Shown: positions 1-9,004, counted from the first letter of the stretch. The stretch is 64,000 nt of DNA from Bdellovibrio svalbardensis (GCF_029531655.1 NZ_JANRMI010000001.1:372001-436000), one strand, 5' to 3'. The notes: generated by a model not told the origin, from the letters alone. Program-made: numbers and translations.

Positions 1-1
1 A

Positions 2-751
2 GTCTATCTTTCCCAGGATCTTTCGCAGCAAGGCCGGGAAGGTCTTGAAAGTTTTCTTAAAGAAACGGGCAAGGTTGGTGAGATTCGCTACGTCACGCAA
101 GAAAGTGCCCTCGGTGATTTCCGCACTCAGCTTGCTAGCTATGCGCCAGATATGAGCCAAGATGAAGAACTCTTGAAGCTTATCCCCGCGAGTCTTCAAG
201 TAAGTCTGGCTCCTTCCGTTGCGACTCAAGATCAGATGCAAGTTCTGCAAAATCTTGCTGCGGATTTAAAGAAAAAAGAAGGCGTCGATGAGGTCAGCTA
301 CGGGCAGGATTGGGTTGAAAAATACGGAGCCTTGGTAGCGGCAGTTGAAATCACGATGAAACTTCTGGGCCTGGTTATTTTGGCGGCTTCTTTGTTTGTG
401 ATGTCCAATGCCATCAGAGCCTCAGTTCAATCGCGCCGAGATGAAATCGTCGTGCTTGAGATGATTGGGGCTACGAACTCGATGATCCGCAAACCTTTCC
501 TTAAGGAAGGGGCCTTGTTGGGAGTGATTTCGTCGGTCCTCGCCGTGAGTCTATGCTTCGGGACATATCTGTTTTTCAAAAACTTGTTGATCACAAAATT
601 GAGCTTCCTGCAGTTAGGTCAGCATCTTACTTTCATTCAACCTATTGCCATTGTGATCTTAATTGCGGGTGGAACAGCCTTAGGTGCATTTGGTTCTTAT
701 CTTTGTGTCAGAAGAATTAACGACGGCTGGGCCGCGAGTCAGAGGTCCTAG
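2..751 (+). CDS. ftsX: FtsX cell-division ABC permease (5' end outside window)
   Basis: The reading frame is open from base 2, so the window begins inside the gene; the first in-window ATG at 152 is internal. FtsX is the membrane half of FtsEX, which uses FtsE ATP hydrolysis to switch on periplasmic peptidoglycan hydrolase activators at the septum. The first ~110 residues seen are the large periplasmic loop. They are followed by three hydrophobic segments and a charged cytoplasmic turn, SRRDEIVVLEMIGAT, typical of the FtsX/MacB permease core. The stop at 749-751 lies 1 base before the probable start of an EnvC-like gene, the known functional partner. The amino-terminal cytoplasmic part and first membrane helix are missing. 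Confidence 0.9.
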   Translation, partial: VYLSQDLSQQGREGLESFLKETGKVGEIRYVTQESALGDFRTQLASYAPDMSQDEELLKLIPASLQVSLAPSVATQDQMQVLQNLAADLKKKEGVDEVSYGQDWVEKYGALVAAVEITMKLLGLVILAASLFVMSNAIRASVQSRRDEIVVLEMIGATNSMIRKPFLKEGALLGVISSVLAVSLCFGTYLFFKNLLITKLSFLQLGQHLTFIQPIAIVILIAGGTALGAFGSYLCVRRINDGWAASQRS

Positions 752-752
752 T

Positions 753-1904
753 TTGAAATGGCAACAGGCCCTCGTGGCCGTCTTCTTTTTTGCTTCGTTA
801 GTTTCATCCGCCAGCGCGCAGGGTTCTGTGCCTTTTGGCGCAAAAGCTTCAGTGCCTGTCGACGCGGACGCGTTGGCTAAAGACTTTGAAGTCAATAAGA
901 AGAAGATCGAAGACGCAGAGATCAAACAGCGTCAGGTCCTGTCGGGTCTTTTTGAAATCAATAAGAAAATTAAAAAAACAGTCACCGAGCGCGGAGCTTT
1001 TTCCCAGCAGCGCGCTTTGATTGAAGTCAATATTAAGAACCTCACTCAAAAGGTCGAGGAGCTTGAGGGTAAAGCGAAATCTCAGCGGGCCCTTTTGGCG
1101 GAACGCTTGAGGGCCATTTATAAGCTCGGCGGACCTTCAGTCGCTCGTTATGTATTCTCATCAAACAGCTCGTCCTCTTTGGAGCGCAATCTCAAAATCT
1201 TAGGCATTGTGGCTGAACGAGACCTGGAGCTTATTAAGAACTACCGATTGGACCTAAAAGACCTTCAATCGAAGAAGAAGATCCTGGCCCAGCGATTGGA
1301 AAGTTTAAAATCGATAGAAGAGAAGATCTCCAGCCAGGAAAAGAAGCTAATTGCTGAACAAAACCTTAAGAACAAACTTTTAGACGGTATCCGCAAGAGC
1401 AAGCTTTTCGCTCTCAAGCAGATCAATGGGCTTCGCGAAAAGTCGACCCAGCTGAATATCGACGATGCCGGAGTCTTCGATCTTTTGTTCAAGCCATCTT
1501 TCCTGGATCAAAAAGGGGAGTTGCCTCATCCCATTCTTGGGGTCGTGACTCGCAAATTTGGACTTATGAAAGGCCAGGATCAGCCGTACACTTTATCAAA
1601 TAAAGGTATTTTCATTTCTGCCGCAAAGGGCAGTCCGATCAAATCAGTCTTCGAAGGAAAAGTTTCTTTCGTTGGTGAGATCCCTGGATTTGGAACGACA
1701 TTAATTGTCGACCACGGAGATCATTACTACACGGTTTACGGTCATGCAGAAGAAGTGAAGGTAAATGTTGGGGATGAGATCACTCAGTCCCAAGTTATTG
1801 CCGCCGCAGGAGTTCCCTCTGGTGATGATCCTGCTGGAATTTATTTTGAGATTAGACATTTTTCAGAACCCTACGACCCGCAGCTGTGGATGAAAGGACT
1901 TTAA
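753..1904 (+). CDS. envC: EnvC-like murein hydrolase activator (coiled coil + LytM)
   Basis: About 383 residues. A TTG at 753 is the preferred start: AGAGG at 741-745 is a well-spaced ribosome site and it gives a clean signal peptide (KWQQALVAVFFFASLVSSASA). A GTG at 684 would overlap ftsX and spoil the signal. After the signal comes a long charged coiled coil (roughly residues 35-240), then a LytM/M23 domain at the C-terminus. The LytM zinc site is degenerate: the usual HxG(I/V)D segment reads NKGIFIS and the LHFE segment reads IYFEIRH, although YGH is kept. That fits EnvC-type proteins, which activate amidases under FtsEX control rather than cutting peptidoglycan. Its position directly after ftsX supports the role. 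Confidence 0.85.
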   Translation: MKWQQALVAVFFFASLVSSASAQGSVPFGAKASVPVDADALAKDFEVNKKKIEDAEIKQRQVLSGLFEINKKIKKTVTERGAFSQQRALIEVNIKNLTQKVEELEGKAKSQRALLAERLRAIYKLGGPSVARYVFSSNSSSSLERNLKILGIVAERDLELIKNYRLDLKDLQSKKKILAQRLESLKSIEEKISSQEKKLIAEQNLKNKLLDGIRKSKLFALKQINGLREKSTQLNIDDAGVFDLLFKPSFLDQKGELPHPILGVVTRKFGLMKGQDQPYTLSNKGIFISAAKGSPIKSVFEGKVSFVGEIPGFGTTLIVDHGDHYYTVYGHAEEVKVNVGDEITQSQVIAAAGVPSGDDPAGIYFEIRHFSEPYDPQLWMKGL

Positions 1905-1908
1905 CTAC

Positions 1909-3288
1909 ATGCAATCACTGAAACGCTATTGGAAAACCTATATCTTGGGATTTATTTTAATCCTGACGATCTTCATCATGGCAGAAACAGGTTTTCAAGT
2001 CCCTGCATTCGCTCAAGAAAGATACGCAGATCTTCAAAATTTCAGTAAGGTTCTAAACCTCATCCAACAATACTACGTTGAAGAAGTAGACACGAAAAAA
2101 CTTGTCTATGGAGCCATCAAGGGGATGTTGCGCGAGCTGGATCCACATACCAATTTCATGCCTCCGGAAATCTTTAAAGACTTCGAAACTGAAACGAGCG
2201 GAGAATTTGGTGGTTTGGGGATTGAGATCTCCATTCAAAACGGCATTCTGACTATTATTTCTCCAATTGAAGACGCTCCAGCCTGGGAAGCGGGAATCAA
2301 GGCGGGCGATAAGGTTGTCGGCGTTGACGGAACGAGCACTAAAGGCATGAGCCTGGTTGAAGCCTCTCAATTGATGCGCGGTAAAAAAGGCAGCAAAGTT
2401 GTTCTGCGAGTCGTGCGTGAAGGCGAGGATAAGCCTCGGGATATCACCGTCACTCGTGGCAGCGTGAAAATCAAATCAGTTAAATACACAGACATGGGCG
2501 ACGGTTTTGCTTATGTCAGAATCACAAGCTTCATTGAGAACACATCGAAAGATCTTGAGAAGATCTTGGAAACTCATGCGAAGAATAACAAAGGGAAAAT
2601 CTCTGGTTTGTTGATTGATATGAGAAGAAACCCAGGCGGTTTGTTGGATCAGGCAATCAAAGTCAGTGATATGTTCCTTAAAGAAGGTGTGATCGTCAGC
2701 ACGATCGGTCGTAACAAGGCTGAAAAAGAAGTGGCTTCTGCGACTAAAAAAGGAAAATACACAGATGTTCCTTTGGTGATCTTGGTAAATGAATACACCG
2801 CGAGTGCTTCGGAAATTGTTTCCGGTGCTCTTCAAGATAACAAACGCGCTTTGATCACCGGTCAACGCACGTTCGGTAAAGGCTCTGTTCAGTCAGTTAT
2901 TAAATTGGGTGATGGCAGTGGTTTAAAACTGACCGTTGCTCGCTACTACACACCAAGTGGCGTTTCGATTCAGGCGGAAGGTATCCATCCTGATATCGAG
3001 ATCGATGATGTGGATGTCGAAGCATTTGCGAAGTCCGTCGTGAAAGGACAGACCACTCGTGAGGGCGATATCGCGGGTCACTTGAAGGGTGATAAAGAAA
3101 GAGCCGCTGAAAAATTGGATCTTAAAAAAGCCACAGAAGAAGGCGCAATGGCTTGGTGGAAGGATTTGGGCTCAAAAAAAGAAGAAAAGCTGTCGCCTCG
3201 CGACAAACTTCTGAAGTCAGATTATCAAGCATATCAAGCATTTAGCTATTTGAAGGCGTGGAACACCATGAAGGGTTTGACGCGCTAG
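1909..3288 (+). CDS. ctpA: CtpA-type carboxy-terminal processing protease (S41)
   Basis: 459 residues, starting 4 bases after the envC-like stop, so probably in the same operon. It has an N-terminal signal/anchor helix (about residues 10-27), a PDZ domain (GGLGIEIS ... AGIKAGDKVVGVDG, about 100-185) and an S41 protease core. By comparison with E. coli Prc, the catalytic pair is Ser299 in TASASE and Lys324 in TFGKGSVQ, 25 residues apart as expected. The family trims periplasmic proteins from their C-terminus, including peptidoglycan hydrolases. A charged tail of about 100 residues follows the core. The ftsX-envC-ctpA order is common in proteobacteria. Confidence 0.92.
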   Translation: MQSLKRYWKTYILGFILILTIFIMAETGFQVPAFAQERYADLQNFSKVLNLIQQYYVEEVDTKKLVYGAIKGMLRELDPHTNFMPPEIFKDFETETSGEFGGLGIEISIQNGILTIISPIEDAPAWEAGIKAGDKVVGVDGTSTKGMSLVEASQLMRGKKGSKVVLRVVREGEDKPRDITVTRGSVKIKSVKYTDMGDGFAYVRITSFIENTSKDLEKILETHAKNNKGKISGLLIDMRRNPGGLLDQAIKVSDMFLKEGVIVSTIGRNKAEKEVASATKKGKYTDVPLVILVNEYTASASEIVSGALQDNKRALITGQRTFGKGSVQSVIKLGDGSGLKLTVARYYTPSGVSIQAEGIHPDIEIDDVDVEAFAKSVVKGQTTREGDIAGHLKGDKERAAEKLDLKKATEEGAMAWWKDLGSKKEEKLSPRDKLLKSDYQAYQAFSYLKAWNTMKGLTR

Positions 3289-3356
3289 TTATTGCCTCTC
3301 CTAAATAGGTCTCCTACTCTACGCGCCTACTTGAGGGGCAGATGAGGGGGCCTTTT

Positions 3357-3932
3357 ATGTTAAAAGTTGTCTCTACAATCTTGCTACTTTGCTCTGTTGC
3401 GAAATCCGCTGAACTTGCGGGTTTTGCTTCGGGACGCGAATTTGCAGCGACTCCTCTTGAGGGGACTGTTGTTATGACCTGCGAAGGTTTCAACGGAACC
3501 GGGCAGGCTGTCTATACCTGTCGTGATGTCGTTTTAGATCCTCAATCCTACGATACATTTATTGGCCCTGTGGATGCTCGTGCAAGCCAGGTTGAACTTC
3601 GCGCTGAGCACGAAGACGGATCAACTCGCGTCAAGATGGCGGGCTATAACGGAAAAGTCGGGAAGAGTGTTTCGACGTTCAATCTTTGGGTTTCAACGTT
3701 GTTCCAAAAGCCGTTGTTGATGGCGGGTACAAATAAGCTTTCCTACACGATCTACAACGGAAGCGGAGAGAGCTACCAGGAATATGCTCGTGGCAACTTC
3801 ATCGTCACAGTCAAACGCAACAGCCTGCGCCGCTGTCCAACAACTCAGTACAACTCTACAGATGTTACAGATTGCAATTCTCAATACTCCATCTGTCAGC
3901 GCTACTTCGAACAATACAATAACTGCCAATAA
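3357..3932 (+). CDS. Secreted cysteine-containing protein, function unknown
   Basis: 191 residues from the ATG at 3357, preferred because GAGGGGG lies just upstream; the ATG at 3342 has its purine run too close. It has a signal peptide (LKVVSTILLLCSVAKSAE). The mature part is rich in short beta-type stretches, and its last 35 residues carry four cysteines (RRCP, TDCN, SICQ, NNCQ) that could form disulphides in the periplasm. I do not recognise the family. The stop codon (3930-3932) directly abuts the left terminal repeat of a transposase element, so the native transcript end may have been displaced by that insertion. Confidence 0.7.
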   Translation: MLKVVSTILLLCSVAKSAELAGFASGREFAATPLEGTVVMTCEGFNGTGQAVYTCRDVVLDPQSYDTFIGPVDARASQVELRAEHEDGSTRVKMAGYNGKVGKSVSTFNLWVSTLFQKPLLMAGTNKLSYTIYNGSGESYQEYARGNFIVTVKRNSLRRCPTTQYNSTDVTDCNSQYSICQRYFEQYNNCQ

Positions 3933-3957
3933 GGTACGGACACACTTTTGGTGTCGC
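3933..3957. repeat. Left inverted repeat of RAYT element
   Basis: 25 bases starting GGTACGGACACAC, exact reverse complement of 4652-4676. Internal stem GACAC/GTGTC can form a small hairpin. Confidence 0.9.
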
Positions 3958-3980
3958 GCACGCGTCAAGGAGTCCATCTC

Positions 3981-4598
3981 TCAAAAAGAGCATTGCCGCC
4001 GATTGCTTCTATTCAGAGGTTCGAAGACTGTCTTTTTCAAGTTTTGTTGAATAATAAGACGTGTTTCTTGTTGGAAGCTTTGATTAAGCCAATCTCTTAA
4101 ATCATTTGAGGCTACAGGAATATCAGCGAACCATTCGTCTCGTTCGGTGGTGGGTATTAGTGAAGTGTTTAGGGTTGAGTAACTGTAAAGCTCGACCGAA
4201 CTCGTGATGCCAGCTTCCACTGGATTTCTGGCGACATATTTAAACACGGCAGAAAAATGTTCTGGGTGTCTGATGAGGCAAGCTTTGTAAGGGCCTCCGA
4301 AAATATGATTCGTTCTTTGGGCTTGCTTGTTAATTTCTCGGCTTACAGATTTTTGAAGCCAAGCCATGACTTCGCCGAGGTTGTGCTTTGATGAGCAACT
4401 TCCGATTAAGTGGTAGTGGTTGTCCATTAAAACAAAGAGATAAACTTTAAAACCAAATTTTTTTTGAGCGAAAAATAAATGCCTAGAAAAAATTTTCCAG
4501 CATTCGATAATGGGGAGATAAAACCACTCCTTGTTATTGGAGCGGGCCATGATGTGATAGGGATGTTCATCGGTATATAGCAATGGTTTTCTAGGCAT
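3981..4598 (-). CDS. REP-associated tyrosine transposase (Y1_Tnp, RAYT)
   Basis: 205 residues from the ATG at 4598 (MPRKPLLYTDEHPYHI); a longer frame to 4661 has an unlikely N-terminus and would run into the right repeat. HIMARSNN near the start and MDNHYHLIG (an HUH-type His-x-His metal site) are the hallmarks of Y1 transposases. The catalytic tyrosine should lie in the helix holding the conserved AVFKYVARNPVEAG stretch. RAYTs handle single-stranded REP hairpins and are often domesticated single-copy genes. No frameshift is visible, so it may be intact. Confidence 0.85.
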   Translation of the reverse strand: MPRKPLLYTDEHPYHIMARSNNKEWFYLPIIECWKIFSRHLFFAQKKFGFKVYLFVLMDNHYHLIGSCSSKHNLGEVMAWLQKSVSREINKQAQRTNHIFGGPYKACLIRHPEHFSAVFKYVARNPVEAGITSSVELYSYSTLNTSLIPTTERDEWFADIPVASNDLRDWLNQSFQQETRLIIQQNLKKTVFEPLNRSNRRQCSF

Positions 4599-4651
4599 TC
4601 TGAACGTACTTGCTAATGTAATGCCGACGATGAAGAGGAAATAACGCGGAT

Positions 4652-4676
4652 GCGACACCAAAAGTGTGTCCGTACC
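4652..4676. repeat. Right inverted repeat of RAYT element
   Basis: 25 bases ending GTGTGTCCGTACC, exact reverse complement of 3933-3957. Confidence 0.9.
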
Positions 4677-4837
4677 TCGCGCGTGATTTCATGAAAAGTG
4701 AATAGAGTTTGTTCACTTAAACAAAGAGATATGCACTGATCTCGCTATTTTCTGAGCTGAATTTGCAGAATAAATACTAGAATTTTGACAGTTTTTCGAA
4801 CAGTCAAGGCCGTTAAAAATCAGCCGATCTGTTATTC

Positions 4838-5551
4838 ATGCAAAAAACTACTTTCAAAATAATTTTGGTAATCGCGGCTCTTGTCACTTTCAAAGCAAAC
4901 AACGCGTGGTCGTTCGGCCAAAGACTGCCGGCTTTGGATACGTCGACCTCAACGCCCACTCCAGCACCATCACCAGTCCCTCCATCGTCGGGAACAGGTG
5001 GCACGACATTGGAGGTAGCGCCGTTGTGGGAGGCAAAGATTTCCGGAAGCAAAACTTGGACAGATCATGTGAACAATGAGCTCGATAGACTTGGAAAAAA
5101 TCTTTTGGATGTGATTCCGGCAGATAAAAACACCTTCTGTCCCAAGTACGACAAGTTGTCTTATGCCCAACGTAAACAGTATTGGGCCTTCTTGATTTCT
5201 TCGATGGTGAAGTTTGAAAGCAACTTTAATACGAACACTTCATACACAGAGAGTTTTGCTGACAGTAATGGCAATCGTGTTGTGAGCCGTGGCTTGCTGC
5301 AAATCTCAATTGAAAGCGGAAATGCCTATGGGTGCGGATTTAAAACAACCAAAGATCTGCACGATCCTCTACAAAACTTAAGTTGCGGTATCAGAATTTT
5401 GGATCGTTGGATTGGCCGGGACGGCCGGATCGCAGGAAATGTCGGAGGCTGGAAAGGCGGATCCAGATACTGGTCGGTTCTTCGCACCAGCAACTCAACC
5501 CCATACAACTCGATTGTGAACGGCAGTAAAAACTTAGCAATGTGCAAATAA
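4838..5551 (+). CDS. Exported lysozyme-like / lytic transglycosylase-like protein
   Basis: 237 residues with a signal peptide (about 1-26), then a Ser/Thr/Pro linker (about 35-55). The C-terminal domain resembles SLT/lysozyme-fold enzymes: Glu127 in VKFESNFNTN is the candidate catalytic acid and SRGLLQIS matches the family's GLMQI segment. It is followed by DPLQNLSCGIRILDRWI, like the NI..G..YL.. part of SLT domains, and GGWKGGSRYW. It would act on peptidoglycan in the periplasm or outside the cell. The substrate and the exact subfamily are not evident. A strong bidirectional terminator follows. Confidence 0.75.
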   Translation: MQKTTFKIILVIAALVTFKANNAWSFGQRLPALDTSTSTPTPAPSPVPPSSGTGGTTLEVAPLWEAKISGSKTWTDHVNNELDRLGKNLLDVIPADKNTFCPKYDKLSYAQRKQYWAFLISSMVKFESNFNTNTSYTESFADSNGNRVVSRGLLQISIESGNAYGCGFKTTKDLHDPLQNLSCGIRILDRWIGRDGRIAGNVGGWKGGSRYWSVLRTSNSTPYNSIVNGSKNLAMCK

Positions 5552-5554
5552 AAA

Positions 5555-5580
5555 AAGGCTCCCTTGGGGGAGCCTTTTTA
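5555..5580. terminator. Bidirectional terminator between lysozyme-like gene and tig
   Basis: AAGGCTCCC-TTGG-GGGAGCCTT stem-loop with A run before and T run after, serving the convergent genes on both sides. Confidence 0.9.
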
Positions 5581-5604
5581 GTTTCTAAAAGTTTAGAAAG
5601 CTAA

Positions 5605-6918
5605 TTAGTTAGCTTCGTCTTTCAAAGAGCCAGCTGGCACTTCTTTTACTTTCACAGTTTTGTTGAGGAAGTTGATCACTTTCTCTTCTGTGATTTGATA
5701 AGTCAGACGGCTAGCTTGGTCTGGGCGACCGTAGAATTCTTTGATACGAGAAACTTCAATACCAGTTTGTTGAGCGTACTCAGCAAATTTAGCATCAAGG
5801 TCTTCTTTCTTCGCAAAAAGATCATGTTTTTTCGCAATAGCATCAACCAAGAATGAAGATTGGATCATCTCAGTCGCAGTTTTAGCGAAATCGCCATCCC
5901 ATTTTTCAACGTAAGAAGCGAAATCAGCTTCGCCCATGCCTTGTTCAGACATACGTTTTTTGAAGTCTTCTACCAATGAAGCTTTTTGTTCTTTCAACAA
6001 AGAAGGTGGAACTTCGACTGGGTTTTCTTTTACAAGAGTTTTCAAAAGACGGTTTTTGAAAGCGTCTTCGATTTTTTTCTTGTCGCCTTGTTCAAGGTCT
6101 TCTTGGATTGTTTTTTTCAAATCAGCCAAGTTGTCTGGTCCACCAAGTGATTTCAAGAAATCATCAGTCAACTCAGGCAAAACTTTTACTTGGATGTTGT
6201 TAACAGTCACTTTGAACTCAACTGGTTTACCAGCAAGGTCCGCAGAGTGGTATGGATCTGGGAATTTCAAAGACAAAGTTTTAGTTTCGCCTTTTTTCAT
6301 TCCTACGATGCCATCTTCGAAACCGTCGATGAATTGTTTTGCGCCAAGATCAAGGTGGTGGTTAGTGCCCGCACCGTTTTCAAGTTCTTTACCGCCAACA
6401 TAACCAACGAAATCGATAACTGCGATATCGCCAGCTTTAGCAGCGCGCTCTTCTTTAAGATCTTCAAAAGTCGCGCGTGATGCACGGATGTTCTCAAGAA
6501 CTTGATCAACTTTTTTAGGGTCGAAAGAGTAAGCTTCTTTTTCTACTTCAAGACCTTCGTATTTTTTCAAATTGATTTCAGGGCGAACATCGAAAGCTGC
6601 CGTGAAAGAGAAGTCTTTGTCTTCAGTTGGATCTGCAAATTCAAACTCAGGGTAGCTGATTGGCTCAAGTTTGTGTTCTTGCAAAGCTTCTGCGTAGTGC
6701 TTTTGAACCAAGTCTTGAACGACGTCTTGTTTTACGCGATCGCCGTACATGCTTTTGATTGTGTTCAAAGGAGCTTTACCTTTACGGAAGCCTTTGATTG
6801 TTACGTCTTTTTGGATGCCGTTAAACACCTTATTGAAAGATGATTGAACTACAGCAGCTGGAATTTCGATGCTGATTTTTCTGGAAAGGTTAGAAACCTT
6901 TTCTACATTTGATTTCAT
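5605..6918 (-). CDS. tig: Trigger factor, ribosome-bound chaperone
   Basis: 437 residues from the ATG at 6918, which has AGGAG upstream; the frame extends to 7002 but those codons are not trigger-factor-like. The N-terminal ribosome-binding domain contains the signature GFRKGKAPLN. A central FKBP-type prolyl isomerase domain (about 155-240; VIDFVGYVGGKELENGAG, GLKKGE-like GMKKGETK) and a helical C-terminal chaperone domain follow. It shelters nascent chains emerging from the ribosome. In many bacteria tig precedes clpP-clpX; here they are some 21 kb apart and on opposite strands. Confidence 0.96.
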   Translation of the reverse strand: MKSNVEKVSNLSRKISIEIPAAVVQSSFNKVFNGIQKDVTIKGFRKGKAPLNTIKSMYGDRVKQDVVQDLVQKHYAEALQEHKLEPISYPEFEFADPTEDKDFSFTAAFDVRPEINLKKYEGLEVEKEAYSFDPKKVDQVLENIRASRATFEDLKEERAAKAGDIAVIDFVGYVGGKELENGAGTNHHLDLGAKQFIDGFEDGIVGMKKGETKTLSLKFPDPYHSADLAGKPVEFKVTVNNIQVKVLPELTDDFLKSLGGPDNLADLKKTIQEDLEQGDKKKIEDAFKNRLLKTLVKENPVEVPPSLLKEQKASLVEDFKKRMSEQGMGEADFASYVEKWDGDFAKTATEMIQSSFLVDAIAKKHDLFAKKEDLDAKFAEYAQQTGIEVSRIKEFYGRPDQASRLTYQITEEKVINFLNKTVKVKEVPAGSLKDEAN

Positions 6919-7055
6919 GTTTTTACTCCTAAGTGCAGACAGATAAGCGCGAATACGCCAAAACCGCTGGATCTTAGAAGATGCCCACTGTATTGGCATC
7001 AAATAATGCCATGCGCAATGCCTATATTTCAGAGGTCAGCCACACTTAGGGATCT

Positions 7056-7925
7056 ATGAAGCAACAGATTCACTTTGTGACGGGAAAAGGTGGGGTTGGA
7101 AAGTCGGTTCTGGCCGCTGCCCTGGCTTTAAAATTGAGCCAATCGGGAAATCGGGTCCTTCTGGTGGAGCTCGGTGACCAGAGCTTTTATCGCGATTTCT
7201 TCGATTTGCCACAAGTTGAGTTCCATCCGACCCAAGTTAAGCAAAATCTTTCAGTGGCTTTGTGGTCCGGAGACACCTGTCTTCGCGAATATGCCCAATA
7301 TTTAATAAAGGTGGAGAGTCTGGCAAAGCTCTTCTTCGATAATGCCGTCATGCGTGCGTTTATCAATGTGGCGCCGGCCCTGCCGGAGCTCGCAATTCTA
7401 GGTAAAATCACCAGTGGCCCCCGCAAGCATGGTCCGGCACTCCCGTTTGATTGCATTGTGGTGGACGCCTTCGCAACAGGACATTTCAAGGCGCTGCTGG
7501 AGGCCCCGAAAGGGATGGCACAAGCCGTTCAATTTGGCCCGATGGGAGAACAAAGTCGCAATATCGACAAGGTGATTCGCGACAAAGAGATTTGCCATTA
7601 CCACATCGTGACTTTGCCAGAAGAACTTCCGCTTAAAGAGGCGACGGAATTGTCGCAAGATCTCAAGTCAGAGTTCGACATTGAAGCAGAGATCATCCTT
7701 AACAAGATGTTGGCGGTGCCGGTTTCAGTAAGCGCTATTGACGAGGCTGCGAAAGAACCAGAAGAGGGTCTTCGTGATTTTGCTTTGTATCTTCAGCAGC
7801 ATCTTCATCGACAAAGTGAAATGGTGAAGAATGCTCAAGGACTCACGAAAGATTTGAAATCTGTGCCACTCTTTTTTGAAACTCAGCCGTGGAAGCTTGT
7901 TGAGTTGATCGGAGAGAAACTCTGA
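7056..7925 (+). CDS. ArsA/Get3-like ATPase, first of a pair
   Basis: 289 residues. It starts with a deviant Walker A motif, GKGGVGKSVLAAAL, and carries a switch segment DAFATGHFKALLE corresponding to the DTxPTGHxLRLL signature of ArsA/Get3 ATPases. It has no membrane segment. The stop overlaps the start of the next gene by one base (TGATG), so the two ATPases are translationally coupled and probably form a heterodimer or pseudo-heterodimer. There is no arsenite pump or ArsR regulator nearby, so arsenic export is unlikely. Related pairs are known from delta-proteobacteria but their job is not settled. Confidence 0.8.
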   Translation: MKQQIHFVTGKGGVGKSVLAAALALKLSQSGNRVLLVELGDQSFYRDFFDLPQVEFHPTQVKQNLSVALWSGDTCLREYAQYLIKVESLAKLFFDNAVMRAFINVAPALPELAILGKITSGPRKHGPALPFDCIVVDAFATGHFKALLEAPKGMAQAVQFGPMGEQSRNIDKVIRDKEICHYHIVTLPEELPLKEATELSQDLKSEFDIEAEIILNKMLAVPVSVSAIDEAAKEPEEGLRDFALYLQQHLHRQSEMVKNAQGLTKDLKSVPLFFETQPWKLVELIGEKL

Positions 7926-9004
7926 TGGCTTCAGAACTTTTTAAAGACACGAAGGTTTTGGTTTGTGTAGGCAGCGGAGGAGTGGGAAAAACCACAGTCG
8001 CTGCTTCATTGGCGGTAATCGCAGCGAAAGAAGGCAAACGCGTTCTGGTGTTGACGATTGATCCGGCTAAACGTTTGGCGCAAACTTTGGGAATTGAAGG
8101 TTCCACTGATATCACCAAGGTTCCGGGGCAGAACTTTAGTGGTGAGCTCTATGCTTCGGTTATTGATCACAAAAAAACTTTTGATGAATTTGTAACTCGG
8201 GCCGCGCAGAAATCGGAAGCGGTTAAAAAGATCTTTGCAAACAGTTTGTATCAGCAGCTTTCAACCAATCTCAGCGGCTCTCAGGAATTCACTTCTTTAG
8301 AAAAACTTTATTCATGTTATGAGTCGGGCAATTTTGATCTGATCATTCTCGACACTCCTCCAACGAAACATGCGATTGATTTCCTCCATGCTCCGCAAAA
8401 GCTTTCGGCATTGTTCAACGAAGGAGTTGCAAAGTGGTTCCGCGATCCTGAAGGCAAAAAATCAGGATTCTTTGGACAGCTTCTGCAAACCAGCACGCGA
8501 CAGGTGCTAAAAATTCTGGAAAACCTGACGGGATCTCAATTCATTCATGAGTTGGGCGATTTCTTTATGAACATCGAGCAATGGCAGGGAAAACTTTTGC
8601 AACGAACGGTCGACGTTCATCGTATGCTCGTTTCTCCGACCACCAAGTTTGTACTGGTTACGAGTTTTGATCAGGCAAAGCTGAAAGAGGCTGAGTACTT
8701 CTCTCGCGAAATAAAAAAGGGTGGCTACCACCTTGACACCGTCATTTTGAACCGCATCTTTCCTTATTGGCTGGACCTGGGAACAGGATCTGAGAAGAGC
8801 GGACCGGATCAGCCACTCATCGACTTGTACACGCAGATGAAGTCCTTCTACAATCAGAGGGATGCTTTGTATCAGCAGTTTGAATCGAGAATGGAAAAGG
8901 AAGCTCGCGTCTTGCGAATTCCTGACCTGGTTAAAGACATTTCAGATCTGTCTGGGTTGGAAGAACTCAGCGAGTTGATTGAAGAAAGGGAAAAGAAAAA
9001 GTGA
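7925..9004 (+). CDS. ArsA/Get3-like ATPase, second of a pair
   Basis: 359 residues, closer to canonical ArsA than its neighbour: P-loop GSGGVGKTTVAASL, TIDPAKRLAQTLGI (the adenine/switch region of ArsA) and DTPPTKHAIDFL in place of DTAPTGHTLRLL. The His is kept, the Gly becomes Lys. There is a helical insertion region (about 170-230) where Get3/ArsA bind clients. It overlaps the upstream ATPase by 1 base and the downstream lipoprotein by 4 bases (GTGA), so the three gene products are probably made together. Role unknown; assembly or targeting of an envelope machine is a guess. Confidence 0.82.
   Translation: MASELFKDTKVLVCVGSGGVGKTTVAASLAVIAAKEGKRVLVLTIDPAKRLAQTLGIEGSTDITKVPGQNFSGELYASVIDHKKTFDEFVTRAAQKSEAVKKIFANSLYQQLSTNLSGSQEFTSLEKLYSCYESGNFDLIILDTPPTKHAIDFLHAPQKLSALFNEGVAKWFRDPEGKKSGFFGQLLQTSTRQVLKILENLTGSQFIHELGDFFMNIEQWQGKLLQRTVDVHRMLVSPTTKFVLVTSFDQAKLKEAEYFSREIKKGGYHLDTVILNRIFPYWLDLGTGSEKSGPDQPLIDLYTQMKSFYNQRDALYQQFESRMEKEARVLRIPDLVKDISDLSGLEELSELIEEREKKK

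Larger units (their letters stand above)
3933..4676 (-). mobile_element. RAYT element: single transposase between 25-bp inverted repeats
   Basis: A 744-bp unit bounded by two perfectly complementary 25-base repeats (3933-3957 and 4652-4676) that encloses one Y1-type transposase gene read leftward. Each repeat holds its own short palindrome (GACAC ... GTGTC around a T-rich loop), as expected of REP sequences recognised by RAYT enzymes. The left end starts on the base after the stop codon of the upstream gene. I see no clear target duplication, consistent with Y1 chemistry, which makes none. Confidence 0.8.

Noticed and set aside
7056-9004. Arsenic-resistance operon
   Set aside because: Two ArsA-like ATPases are present, but no ArsB/Acr3 pump, ArsR or ArsC is nearby, and the third gene is a TPR lipoprotein.
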